From contig JAQFVV010006697.1 in the NCBI GenBank assembly GCA_028023455.1, positions 188,001 to 252,000 on the forward strand: a DNA stretch of 64,000 nucleotides, given 5' to 3'. The number at the start of each line of letters is the position of its first letter. Within the stretch, counting starts at the first letter, position 1. The notes beneath the pieces are model-generated. The model made no database searches. It saw nothing but the letters and a program-made list of their open reading frames with translations, and was not told where the DNA came from. A program made the position numbers and the translations under genes. Shown here in pieces: positions 12,166 to 24,003 of the stretch. This stretch comes from Epiperipatus broadwayi. Its lineage: Eukaryota > Onychophora > Udeonychophora > Euonychophora > Peripatidae.

Positions 12166-13505
12166 TATATGGATGTACCAGATGATTGGAAGAAGGCAGT
12201 AATAATATTAATATTTAAAAAAGGTGATAAAGAAGATATTAGAAATTACAGACATATCAACCTTTTATCAGTTTTATATAAAAATTTTACCAAGATAATT
12301 ACAACTCATCTCCAGAGAACATTGGATTTCCACCAACCGAGAGAACAAGCTGGATTTAAAAGTGGTTTTAGTATAGTAGATCATATCCAAGTATTGAGAG
12401 AAGTTATAGAAAGGACAAATGAATATGAGTTGCCATTATATTTTGGATTTGTAGATTATGAAAATGCATTTGATTCTATAAACATTTCTTCAGTGATTAA
12501 ATCGTTGGATCTTCAAAGTATAGATCCAGGATATTGTCATGTTTTAAAAAATATTTATAAAAATGCAACAGCAACAATTAGATTACATAATGATACTGGA
12601 AAAGTCAACATTGAGAAAGGTGTAAGACAAGGTGACTCCACATCTCCAAAACCTTTTACAGCAATGCTGCAAGAAGTATTTTGGGGATTAAAATGGGAAA
12701 CTAAAGGAGTGAAAGTAAATGGAGATTATTTAAGTTATTTTAGATTTTGCAGATGATGTAGTTGTTTTTTCAAATAATGCTTCAGAGCGGCAGGAAATGT
12801 TGCAGGAGTTACCAGATGAAAGTAGGAAAGTAGGACTAAAGATAAATGTTAAAATGACTAAAGTAATGTTTAATCAATTTGCTCAAAATATAAAAATAGA
12901 TTATGATGAATTAGAAGAAGTTAACAGTTACAAATACCTTGGTCAGAATATTAATACAGATGGCAACATAATGGAGGAAATTAATCATAGAATTAAACTT
13001 GGTTGGAGTGCTTTTGTTAGAAATAACTTGATACTAAAAGGAAATATGCCTATGTGTTTGAAAAGGAAGGTTTTTTAACAAATGTGTTTTACCAGTTCTT
13101 ACTTATGGGTCTGAGATTTGAACACTTAATAGAAGAGCAGTACAGAGACTTCAGACCACTCAAAGAAATATGGAGAGATGTATGTTGGGAATAACAAAAA
13201 GAGAGTGAAAACACAATATATGGATAAGAGAACAAGCAGGTGTTATTGACTTCATTGAAAAAATTAAAAGATTGAAGTGGAGTTGGGCTGGACATATTGC
13301 TAGAAGAGATGATAATAGATAGACAATTGAAATTTTAAACTGGATTTCAAGAGATTGTAAAAGACCCAGAAAAAGACCACATGTGAGATGGATGGATGAA
13401 ATAAGAAAGTGTGCAGGGGTGATGTGGAGAAGAAAAGCTAAGGATCAAAAAAGATTGATTAAACTTGTAGAGACCTTTATCCTGCAGTGGGTTGATAATG
13501 GTTGA
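12166..13505 (+). pseudogene. RTE reverse transcriptase and C-terminal region
   Basis: The RT starts abruptly at VPDDWKKAVIILIFKKGDK and continues through INLLSVLYKNFTKII, REQAGFKSGFS and a VDYENAFDSI box (catalytic Asp block A) to KGVRQGDSTSP. At 12741-12751 an extra T in a T-run shifts the frame directly before the catalytic FADDVVVF box (12746-12769). The next open frame carries SYKYLGQNI. A further shift near 13073 and stops at several former Trp codons (in GSEIW-like, RRDDNRW-like positions) break the rest. The last codon before the tail is the Gly of LQWVDNG. It could not make an active enzyme. Confidence 0.8.
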
Positions 13506-13521
13506 TGGTGATAATGATTAG

Positions 13522-13764
13522 ATTTGGTATCCCAATTGGTGTTCCTATCACATTTGTGGTTATTAATGATTAAGACAATTTCATTTCTTTAAACAAAAAA
13601 ATGTAAAATTTTCTATTACATTTTCTATTATGATTACATCTTTCTTTATTTATATACTACATACTATTATATTTGCTTTGTAATGTTTGTGGCAATTTTC
13701 TTTCTCTTTATATGTATATGACATGTCATAATAAATACTATTACAATATATATATATATATATA
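13522..13764. other. AT-rich spacer with a palindromic (AT)n junction
   Basis: No gene. The stretch 13740-13770 reads ATTACA-(AT)n-TGTAAT, an inverted junction directly before the LTR-like repeat that follows. Confidence 0.5.
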
Positions 13765-15690
13765 TTGTAATGGTTATGTCGGTTTTCACAAGAAAGAGGG
13801 TATTAATCTCACTACAATCGGACTTGGGGTCTTCGAGTAGAATTCTGGAGATGAAGCAATGAAATTCTAAGTCCATGATTACATATATATTTACTATGCT
13901 AGCTCAACGATTATAAGATAAATCTAGATGTAATTTAGACTAGTTTATCCACCTCTCATCCCTCTTTCAGTCACCATTATGCCACAATATTCTAACTCAT
14001 GGAGAATTCACAATTGGCTCTCTTCAGGTTGGATTTAATTAAGTCATTTACTATTATGCCTTTATATAAGCAATGAATGACTAATAAAATATATTTCTAA
14101 AATGTTTATAATATTAACGAATATATATATATATATATATATAACTATGTGACATTTATATATATGTATGTATATATATATATATAATGTCATGTAGTTA
14201 TTAATAATTAGTCTGTTTATTTATTAATATGACTGTAATATAATAATGATTGAATAGTTAGATGAAATTACTAACTCAATAATGTTTAATAACAATAAAA
14301 TATAACAAAATAAATAAAATAATATTGAAAAATAAGGATGAACTTTTATCATTTTGAAAGATTAATATAATAATATCTTCATTCCATATCCCATGATAAA
14401 TTTTCATACCTTGACAATCTTTTTAAAAGAATAGATTATAATTCAAACTAACATTTATAAAATATATAACAGTAAACAAATTCAAAAGATTAATAATTTA
14501 AATGACTTATTAATACATTTATAGTCATTTTTCATTTATAATAAAAATGAATATATATTTTTGCTTACTATATTAATTAGTAAGAATAATAACTTTGTTT
14601 AATATCTGTTAAATGATAATCAAAATTTTACATCATCTAATTTAGGTGAATTCCCTCAAACTTTTATATATGTTTATAAAACTTAATTTTATTTAATATT
14701 ATAAATATATTGAGTTAGTTTAATAATTTACATTTATAAAATTAAATTTAGATACTCCTATTTTTATAATGATAATGTACCAAATTTGAAAATGAAAGTT
14801 AATAAAAATAAAAATATTAAAATTTTATAAATAATAAAATAGAAACTTATTTTCTTGATCTAAGTAAGAATGCTTTTCTAAGTCCATATTTTATAATCTT
14901 GGCAGAGATCTCCTAACATAGTGTATTTATCCATTGGTTTAGCAATTATATATTTATTCCAAATTGATAGATTATCAGCATTATCCAATGATTTTGTTAT
15001 AATAAGATTTAATACATCATTCAAAAATCGATGTTCTTAAACTCCATTTTCCTAGTTAGACATTTTACACAATTAATATTTTTAATTCGCATAAAAATTG
15101 GTTTTGAAATCTTTATGACATAACATTGTTCTACCCCCTGCACATTGTAAGATGCCTTTAAATATATAAAATCATTTTAAAGATATTTTTGTGCATAAAA
15201 ACAATGTAATAAAATGAAGTTATTAGAAATTCAAATAGAAGTTCTTTTTAATATAATACTATTTTCTTTCAGATTAAAAAAAAAAAAATCTATAAACTAT
15301 TCCAGTCCTTAGGTTTTATTTTCCATATAAATGAATCAACATTTCACCTTGCAATAATTAAACCTTTTCTGATTTAGTAGAAATTTGATTTTAGTATAAA
15401 ATTAATATTCATTAAAAGAAAATAGTTACGAAAGTCATTTTCCCCTTCTCCTTTGTTTTATTGATAAGAATAAATGAATTGTTAATATCGCATGTTTTTA
15501 TTTCAATTTTCAGTGCTTGATTTATTTGCTCATTGCTATAAATAAATATTAAGATATGATAAAATATAAAATTGTTTTTTTTTTCAATTTCAAATCTGGT
15601 TGATTATTTAACAGCTTGACATTTAAATAAGTATTGTTTCAACTTTATTATTATCAAAATAAATGTTAATCATTTATTTATTTTTGTATA
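13765..15690 (-). repeat. diverged solo LTR of the Gypsy-B family
   Basis: From TGTAATGG at 13765 the sequence follows LTR-A (31025-33205) in the same order: a block with ACTACAATCGGACTT, the segment with TCATCCCTCTTT and TCATGGAGAATTC, then the long AT-rich body. It is much more diverged than LTR-A, B and C are from each other, and it lacks the (TAA)n tract. No internal coding sequence adjoins either end. Its far end is bounded by (AT)n and the next Penelope-like dimer. Strand is given by analogy with LTR-A, whose PPT places it on the minus strand. Confidence 0.65.
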
Positions 15691-15805
15691 TATATATATA
15701 ATAAATAAAGTTTGATATCTGTATTCGTTTCACAATATATGTAATATACAAATCAATATATATATATATCAAAATACAGTACAATTTATATAAATTATAT
15801 TCTTT

Positions 15806-15848
15806 TAGAAGTACTTTCGACTATACACTTTGTAGTCTTTATCAACTA
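15806..15848 (-). ncRNA. hammerhead-like motif, Penelope family
   Basis: Minus-strand copy with core TTGATAA, stem II GACTA/TAGTC, GAAA and AGTACT. Confidence 0.5.
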
Positions 15849-16077
15849 TATAATGTTGAATAATCAAAACAAGACAACCCTTAACAATACTCATAGTTCA
15901 ATTCAGATTTCCCACAATTCTGTTATCTTAACATTTGATGACTGGCGATTCATTAACATTCGTCAAATGTTAATGAATCACCAGTCATCAAATGTTAAGA
16001 TAACAGAATTGTGGGAAATCTGAATTGAACTATGGGTATTGTTAAGGGTTGTCTCGTTTTGATTATTCAATGTTATA

Positions 16078-16120
16078 TAGTTGATAAAGACTACAAAGTG
16101 TATAGTCGAAAGTACTTCTA
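16078..16120 (+). ncRNA. hammerhead-like motif, Penelope family
   Basis: TAG 16078-16080, core TTGATAA 16081-16087, stem II GACTA/TAGTC, GAAA, AGTACT, CTA 16118-16120. Confidence 0.5.
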
Positions 16121-16179
16121 AAAGAATATAATTTATATAAATTGTACTGTATTTTGATATATATATATATATATTGATT

Positions 16180-16231
<52 letters not shown>

Positions 16232-16235
<4 letters not shown>

Positions 16236-17160
16236 GACATTTTCTTTAGGTCTCAATAAATTTATTGTATCAATTTTCTAAAAAAAATTACATTTAAGAT
16301 GTATTCTAGTGGTATGATTACTATCTTATGCTGACAATCTTTTTAAAAGCTCAATTAAAGTAAAATGGAAATATTTCATGTATAAAATTATGCTAAATAT
16401 ATTAAAAACAGTTAAATAAAGTTAAATGTTCTAATTGTATATGGTTGCAAAAGCTCGCTGTAATAAAATAGCACATTGATAAGTCTTTTTAAATAAGCAT
16501 TAAAAGCTGAATTTTAAAAGTAATAATCTACAATTAAATAAATAGTATATTTCATAATAAAAATTGTATTTAAAAGTATTTATTTAAAAAAGTAGTATTT
16601 GTGGTTGAGCACTGTGTATTTAATTTTACAGTATCAAAATTATTATTCTAAATTATATTATATTGTTTTTTTTTAATATAATATTTTTGTAATCAAACAT
16701 TTATTTTATTTTCAGACAGAAATTGATACAGGTTATGTCTGGATTGTAAGACATGTGACATGTAAATATTCATACATGTGTGTTTACAAGTTTTCTTGTT
16801 AATAAAGTTTTAAAATTGCTTTAAAATTGCACTGTAGAATTGAAAATATTTATTTGTCTACCACCAGATATGATATAAACATTAGCTATTAAAAATATTT
16901 AATTAGGTTTTAAAATGAATGTAGTAACAACAACTAGATTTTTGTTTTAAAGAAAAATAGATACATTAAAACTAAATGTTGAATGAATTACTGAAATCTT
17001 ATTTTTAAAGGTTATTTTAAAATATTTAAGTAGTTTAAAGAAAGTGTAAAAATTAATTTAGAATTAATATTTTTAAATAATATTTTAAAAGATGAATCAT
17101 AGATTTATTTTTTTAATTTTAATTGTGTAATTTTTGCTGGATATGTAATCAGGTAATCAG
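16232..17160. other. AT-rich non-coding stretch
   Basis: No gene, RNA or repeat recognised. Confidence 0.5.
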
Positions 17161-17175
17161 CTCAGGTCTAATTAG

Positions 17176-17236
17176 CCAATCCACTGATCCATTGAGTTTG
17201 GTATAAAAACAGATGCTCACTTATTTTTTTCAGTAT
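17176..17236 (+). promoter_or_regulatory. candidate core promoter (CCAAT, TATA, TCAGT initiator)
   Basis: CCAAT at 17176-17180, TATAAAA at 17202-17208 and TCAGT at 17230-17234. The A of TCAGT (17232) lies 30 bp after the first T of the TATA box and 56 bp after the CCAAT box, the standard geometry of an RNA polymerase II core promoter. The block is less AT-rich than its surroundings. It lies 2.7 kb upstream of the signal-peptide exon and points the same way. In an AT-rich window a TATA string is weak evidence, so the case rests on the three elements together. Confidence 0.4.
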
Positions 17237-17589
17237 CAGTGTCAGTATGTGTGTCTGCTTTCTGTAATCAAGTGGGCTTGTTATTAGAGAATTCAGTATT
17301 TAATCAGTCAATTCAGTGCTATAATAACTCTCTAATAATTTATTTTAAAATATTAAATGTACTAATTGAATTATTTTTTAAAAAAGAGAGTATTTAAATA
17401 AATTATAAACTTATTTAAGTTAAATAATGCACTGTTAAGCAACTACATTTCCTTACCAAGGGTTTTATCAAAATTTAATCTTAACATTGCATAACCACGG
17501 AAGTATCGGAAATAAGCATATATCTATACAAAGAAAAGTTGGAAGTACAATTTTTAATTAAAAATATAATTTTAATATTGTTAATGAAG
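17232..17589 (+). other. possible 5' untranslated exon
   Basis: If transcription starts at 17232, the first good donor I see is AAG|GTAAAT (GT at 17590-17591), which would give a 358-bp non-coding exon. The coding exon at 19926 is preceded by a usable acceptor, which calls for an upstream exon of this kind. Speculative. Confidence 0.2.
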
Positions 17590-18699
17590 GTAAATATTTT
17601 ATCAGTCAAGTTAACATTTTGGACATTATATGGGAACTTAAACAGAAAATTTCAAGAGAAATTAAAAAAGCAAAAGATGCATTTTATTGGAAGAAGATAG
17701 TTTTATCTAAGATCTGAAAATAATATGGTAAAAACTTTTAAAATCTTTCAATAATTTGAAAGTAGATATCATTTCTTATTAAGATTTGCAGAAGTTTCTT
17801 TTTGAAGAAAACATTTTTTTAAACAATTTATTTTAAACTGTCACTCTAAAATGATGGAGAAATGAAGACAGTTACTAAAAATATCTTACATGATAAGTCA
17901 TTACTATTTTTAAAAAAGACTACATGTATTGAACAACTTTTGAAAAATGATAATTGGAAAATATTAATTGAAAAGAAAAATATCATTGGATAAATAAAAA
18001 AATACCCTGACAGTAAAACTCTATATACTAGTTTATGTGAAATAGTTAAATATTAATTTATTGGAATATCTAAAAATGCACAAGAATTATGTATATGGAT
18101 GACCGAATACATATCACCATGTTATAAGACACTAAAAGCCGATATAGAATCTTAATAGGATAAGAAAACTTGGGGCAATTATCTTTAAATATTATAAGCT
18201 GAAATTATCTTCAATAATCACTGTTCTGAAAAGTATTAATAATAAACTATCAATTTTATAAACTTTCATTAACAGATTAGTGATTATTTTGACAAATGGA
18301 TCCAGATTCCCAAAGTCCACTTTCTTTTCATTTTTTTTTTAATTTTTCAATCATCATTTTATTCAGAATCAACTTAGCATGCATCATGTTGGGGGAGAAA
18401 ATTGACATCTTCAAGCATTTAGACAGTATCATAGCAACATGCATTGGGAGTTTTAAATGCCTAGGAGGACATGATAATAAATCCTGAAGAAATAAAAAAC
18501 ATTAAAAAAAAATGAATATTTATCATGGACTGAAGTTTTACATAACTATATTTTTTATTATTTATAAACTAATATTAATATTAATTTTTTTATTATAATT
18601 AGAGATAGGAAAGATACATAAAAATAAATTATTTACTAATATAATATTATAATTACTATAAAGAATACTTAATAATTTTAAAGTTTAATATTTTAAATA

Positions 18700-19420
18700 C
18701 AGTAGTGTTGAACGAGTGTTATATTATGCAATATTTTTTATTAATTGTGGATTAAGAAGATGTCTAAAAAGTGATCAACTAATTATATTCAGTTCTATAA
18801 TACAACTTTTAAATATTTCAAACTTTGTTAATCTAAATTCAAACAAGCATGTGTGTGAAAGCATGTAGTATACAAGTCACATGATTAATAAAATTTAAGA
18901 CAGACGATTTTCAATCTATTTCTCTGTCTGGATTTATAAAATTGCTACACTTATTATATTAAATAATATAATTATAAAATTTTGGAAGAACAATTTAAAA
19001 AATATAGAATTAAATTCAATTTTCACCATCATAAAGTTTATTTTTAAAATGTTCGATATTAATTTTGACTATTATAGATGATTTATAAATTTAAATATAA
19101 CATTCATTAACTATAAGTTTTAAACTATTAAAATCGAATTTCTTAAATATACTTTTAATTATTTATAGCTGTGTTATTTAATATGGCCAGCTATTGCAAC
19201 CATATGCAACAATATTTCTAGCTTTATATAACTATTTTTAAATGATTTGCTATAATTTTATATACTACATATTTTCTTTAGCTTCTAATTGTACTTTAAA
19301 GATATAATTGACAAACTATAATTAACATATCAAAAAAAACATATTCTAAAATTTAAATTTTTTAGTAATTTACTATAATTGACTATTTATGAGCTATAAA
19401 AAAGGGCACAATATATATAT
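18700..19420 (+). repeat. diverged dispersed repeat, copy 1
   Basis: About 700 bp align by eye with 30290-30960 in the same orientation: shared landmarks are GTCACATGATTA, GACAGAC, ATATGGCCAG followed by CAACCATAT, and a terminal AAAGGGCAC before (AT)n. Many substitutions and indels separate them. No coding content is visible, and the origin is unknown. Confidence 0.55.
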
Positions 19421-19572
19421 ATATAATAGTTAAATATATTTAGTAAATAAATAGTTTAGTTAAAGATAGTTATAAATGAGTGTATAAGAGTTGGGTTAAG
19501 TGTAAGTTATGCTTACAATGTATATATATAATGTCCATTAATTAAAACAAAATTGTAATTATAATAAAAATA

Positions 19573-19730
19573 ATAAATTTAATGGTAACAAACAATTATA
19601 AACAATCCTTAAATCTGCAGAAGTACTTTCGGTTAATTTTTTAAACCTGCCAGCAGGTTTAAGAAATTAACCAAAAGTACTTCTGCAGATTTAAGGATTG
19701 TTTATAATAGTTTGTTACCATTAAATTTAT
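19573..19730. repeat. 158-bp near-perfect palindrome
   Basis: The arms 19573-19650 and 19653-19730 are reverse complements with an axis inside CCTGCCAGCAGG. Each arm contains AAGTACTTCTGCAGATTTAAGG, and the left arm, read on the minus strand, has a GGTTTAA/TTAACC stem followed by GAAAGTACTTC. That resembles stem II, GAAA and stem III of the Penelope-type motif without the CTGATAA box. Probably a miniature Penelope-derived inverted dimer. Confidence 0.65.
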
Positions 19731-19786
19731 TATATTAAATTTATTATATACATATAACCATTAAAAAGTGATTTTTAATAATTAAT

Positions 19787-19827
19787 GGCTGATAAAGATT
19801 GTCAGTGATACAATCGAAAGTATTTCC
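19787..19827 (+). ncRNA. hammerhead-like motif, Penelope family (divergent)
   Basis: GG (19787-19788), core CTGATAA (19789-19795), stem II GATTGT (19797-19802) with ACAATC (19810-19815), GAAA (19816-19819), then CC (19826-19827), which can pair with GG. Stem II differs from the other copies at several positions, yet both strands changed together. C3 is canonical but G8 is A, leaving a C-A mismatch, so catalysis is unlikely. Confidence 0.45.
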
Positions 19828-19925
19828 AGCAAAGTATATATTTATTTAAAATTTTAATACCGCGTTAAATAGATTTGTTTGAATTATTATATATATATGA
19901 ATAATGTAATTATATTTTCTCTAGC

Positions 19926-20021
19926 TGATAAACTATGAAGTCGTGGACGTTAAGAATATTTTATCTATTGACAATTTTCTGGCTTCACTCTGCTCTGGCT
20001 TGTCAGAATCATGATATAATC
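19926..20021 (+). CDS. signal-peptide exon of a small secreted cysteine-rich peptide
   Basis: The exon opens after a pyrimidine-rich acceptor (TTTTCTCTAG, AG at 19924-19925). ATG is at 19935, and 29 codons follow to 20021, where a consensus donor GTAAGT begins (20022); the intron is phase 0. The 29 residues form a classic signal peptide: a short basic start (MKSWTLR), a hydrophobic core of about 15 residues, and Ala-Leu-Ala before a Cys (residue 23), which would be the first mature residue. Six residues after that Cys complete the exon. The next coding exon I find, at 42724, is also phase 0 and starts with Cys. There is no propeptide or dibasic site. The signal peptide and donor are seen directly; the link to the distal exon is inference. 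Confidence 0.7.
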
Positions 20022-23000
20022 GTAAGTATATATTAAAATCACCAATACTTTATTATTGAGAAATGCAATATTCATATTTTTAAATATAATTGTTTTTTTT
20101 TGAAATGTTTTTTATTTTATTTTAAGTTAATTATATAAAGGAATAAATTTATGATAATGAATGTGTACTAAAATTAAGATGGATTGTTTTCTTTCAAGGA
20201 ATTTTTTTCCTTTTTTATTTCCGTTGTGATTTCATTTATTAACTTTATTTGGTTTCCAAAGGTTTTAAAAGATCATTATATAAGTTTATCGTTCAAAGTA
20301 CAAATAGATAACTAGGCAGGATGAGATTTTCACGAAGAATATTTATTGCTCTTTTGTGTTTAAAATAAAAAAAAAATAGTAAGGAAAATAGACATTACTC
20401 CATTTAAAACAATCAACATCATGTTAATATAGTAGACTCTTTCAGTTGAAGGAGCTTCATAGTACTTAGTTGTAAGTGAAAAAATAATTAATAGATAAAA
20501 AATAAAATGTCTGTATGTTGATATTTAAGTATATATTAAATTAAATATATAATATTAAATAAAGAAAATAATATATTTTCCAAGTATATATTAAATATAA
20601 TGGAAAAAAAATAATAATTTCAATATAAATAATAATGTTTATTTTAAATATTAAATATAATGGAAAAAAATAATAATTTCAATATAAATAATAATGTTTA
20701 TTTTAAATAATATTAATTATTTAAGACAAAAGTACATATATGACATTTAAAAGGCATCTGCCATGCTTAAAAGAATTTATTTCATTTTTATAATTTCATT
20801 TTCCATTTGTGAATCAATTTATCTTTTATTTTGCTTGCTGATATTAGATGCAATATAATGGTTTTATTTGATACATTTGCTGTCTTAAACTACTTTTCAT
20901 GACTTTCATTTCATATAAATTAGCATTTGGTTTAAGACCTGGCTTTGATTTGTTATGTGTTGCTTTCGCTTAAACGTCTATTATCATGAAGTATGTTTTG
21001 CTTTTTTTTGTTTATTATAATTTTTTTTCATTGACTATCTTTAACTTTTTTTACTCTATGTAAATATTTTTTTGTAAGATTTATTATTTTTTTTGACTTT
21101 ATTCAATAAATATTTATAGCGGTAAATTCAAGAATAAATGGAAAAATTGAATATGAATTTGCATTCTGCATATATTTTTCTATTGATAGATTTTATTTAA
21201 ATAATTGGTATTTTTTTGATAAAAATAATATTGCTAGTGCAAAATATATTATTTTTTAAACTTTTATTTAATATAGTCTTAGCAGGACATTTTCCCCCTC
21301 GTTTAGTTATTTTTCACTCGATCATTTACTACATGTTCACTATTGTGATTTAATATCATTGTGCTATTCTCATACATTTTTATTATATTACTGTGTTCTA
21401 CTGTCCAAATATATGTTTACGCTGACTTTTCAAAATATCTGCTAATATAACTTCTTAAAAATTCTATTAAATCGCATTTTTACTTTTGAAAGTGTTCTTA
21501 TCGCTTATGCATCCAACATTTAAGAAATACTAGTATAGTTAAAACATTCAAATTAATGTATATTATAACCTAACAAATTTCTTATTTAAATAATGACTTA
21601 TTTTTCTTTACTATAAATTTTTTTTAATATGTATAAAACTTTCGGCCATTGACAAGTGTACAATAATACAAATTAGAATGAAAGTTTCTTTAATATTAAG
21701 CCTTATATTAATGGTTTTGTAAATTTAACAGCAAACCTGAAAAAAATATTTTGAATAGATTTCACTATATATTGTGATGAGCACAACCACCCTGCCATAT
21801 TTATGGAGCAACGTCCTTATGCAAGACTAATAACCTTTAAATTTCTTTTAAAGTTCTAATGAATTAGTTTATTTTTTAGCAGCTAAGGCATATCAGAGCT
21901 ATTGTTTAATATGGCTTAGTAAATTATTATGGGATATTATTATCTATAGGATAAAACAAATCTGAAATCCTTCTTCAAAATTTGATATTCATTATTTGGA
22001 AATCTGCGACTAATGACTATTTCTCTAAGAGAGGTAGCTGGAAATGAATGTTCTTCATAGTGAACTAGAATTTGGTTTTATACTTTATATTTATAGGAAG
22101 AGACATCGAGATCTGATTTCATTATAATTTAATATGAAAGTCGTTGTAAGAAATATTTTTTACAATTGTATAAAATAAAAGGTAAATTCTTGTATTCAAC
22201 TTATTAAAGAGACTAAAAGAAAATAAGTCAGTTTAGATACAGAAATTTTCATTCTCTTTAAAATATGAAAAACTTTAATTAAATGTATAAAATGCTATTG
22301 AATGAACAAACGTATATTATAACAATATAATGAGAGATTTTAATGTCAAAATTAAATAACTTTAAAAATAAAAGAGTTTTGCATAAAATGAATGAATAAA
22401 GAAAAAGACAGAAATGAAAATTTAAAGCGAAATAATAAAGGATGTAGGCTTGCCGAATTTGTGAAATATTAAAATTGTTCATAATCAATCCTTTGAAAAA
22501 TGTTTAAAAGGAGCATAAATTATATTTTAAATAACAAAAGTATATTTTGTAGATATAACATAAAGAATATTATATAAGCTACATTATTAGTGTTAAGATA
22601 AAACAAAACAGCAAAACACAAAACTGTGATGATTTAATCTAGAACTGGCAAATCTGTTTAAAATAATAACAGAATTCTAAAGATATCTGTAATAAAAATA
22701 TAATCAGTAAAAAGTTAACAAGCATTCCATAAAAAGAGTTGAAGCCAGCTAACTATTCTTTAATAAATCTTTAGATAAAATTATATAAGAAAAAATATAA
22801 ACAATGAAAATGTTAACAGTGACATAACATATTTAATTATAAATTGCTAGGGAATATATAAAGATTAATTTTCTGTTTTATAAAACGTTATTTTCTTAAT
22901 GGAAGAAAATTTATTTTAGCACAAAAAAAATATGTGGGGAAGAAAAACTCATTTTATATTAATAAATAATAGTAATTTGTTACATCTCATATAGAAACAG

Positions 23001-23876
23001 GTAGCATAATCTCAAGTAGAATATATTAGTATCTTCTTTTTCAAACTAAAATATAAAAGTTATTAATGTTTAGTGGTGAAATTAGAGACGATGTAACTGG
23101 AATTACCATATTTCTGCTATCAATAGTCATTCTTAAGAATGAAAATTAATTTATATGCAAGAATAAAAATAATCAACATAACAATAAATTTAAATGTAAA
23201 ACTTTTAAAAAAATATTCAAGAACATAAATATTTTTTTAAATTTTTTCATACTCTTATGAAATAAGTAATTTAAATCACATATGTAGGCAAGAAATCCTT
23301 AACCTTCAAATCAAAATTTTGATGAAGTATTTACAGTTAGATACCATAATACTTTTGCACTTTTACTTAAAGAATCTTAAAGTATTTTAGTCATGTATAT
23401 ATTGCTAAATTTCTTAATTACTGTTACTATATTAATCAAAATTCATTTTATTTGTAAATGCCAATCAAAGCCAGTCTTACAAACTTTTTCTATATCCTGC
23501 TGTGGAATAGAAGGGGAGACAACTAATGAGTTCTTATTATTTATATCTAAATAGTTTGTAAGATTGAGTTTGTATTTTAAATGAATATATGCTTTTAAAT
23601 AAATGTTTTGTCATAAATTTATACACAATGTATAAATACTTTGCAATCTGGTGTAGATATTGGTGCCTGTTAATTTATTAATTTCTTCATTAATCATCAT
23701 CGCCAAAAAATCTAGTGAACAAATACTATTTTATCTTACATTGGGTCATTGTTTTAGCATATCATTACGTATTTGTTACACCATTTAAGGCTTTATTTAG
23801 CATTTAAATTCAATGACTATATTCTTATGATAACATTGCTGGCATAGGTCAAATTATTAATAAGCCACATAGGACT

Positions 23877-24003
23877 TTGACCTGATTCATCTATACCCCA
23901 TTCCAGGGAGTCACAATCATCTTCATTCATCATTCTTCTCCTCCAAGTATATATTTATATACTGCTTTGATTCACCTGTACCTCATTCCAGGGATTTAAA
24001 ACC
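23877..24003 (+). repeat. short tandem duplication
   Basis: A block with GATTCATCTATACC and CATTCCAGGGA at 23883-23912 recurs about 89 bp later as GATTCACCTGTACC and CATTCCAGGGA (23969-23998). Origin unknown. Confidence 0.5.

Larger units (their letters stand above)
11806..13521 (+). mobile_element. RTE-clade non-LTR retrotransposon, broken copy
   Basis: Fragments of an AP-type endonuclease, a reverse transcriptase and its C-terminal region lie in order over about 1.7 kb. The closing part (MERCMLGITKR, WSWAGHIARRDD, RPHVRWMDEIRK, LQWVDNG) is typical of RTE-type proteins, often annotated as craniofacial development protein 2-like. The copy ends in a short TGATGGTGATAATGAT tail, as RTE elements often do, not in poly(A). 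It is dead, with frameshifts and stops throughout and a large internal deletion between endonuclease and reverse transcriptase. Confidence 0.85.
15745..16186. mobile_element. near-perfect Penelope-like palindrome
   Basis: The left arm (15745-15959) and right arm (about 15967-16186) are reverse complements with a spacer of only a few bases. Each arm equals the outer part of the dimer at 6.5-7.5 kb and contains one hammerhead-like motif (15806-15848 minus, 16078-16120 plus). No endonuclease sequence remains. The right end abuts a long (AT)n run (about 16181-16231). The 92-residue minus-strand frame across it is a by-product. Confidence 0.8.
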
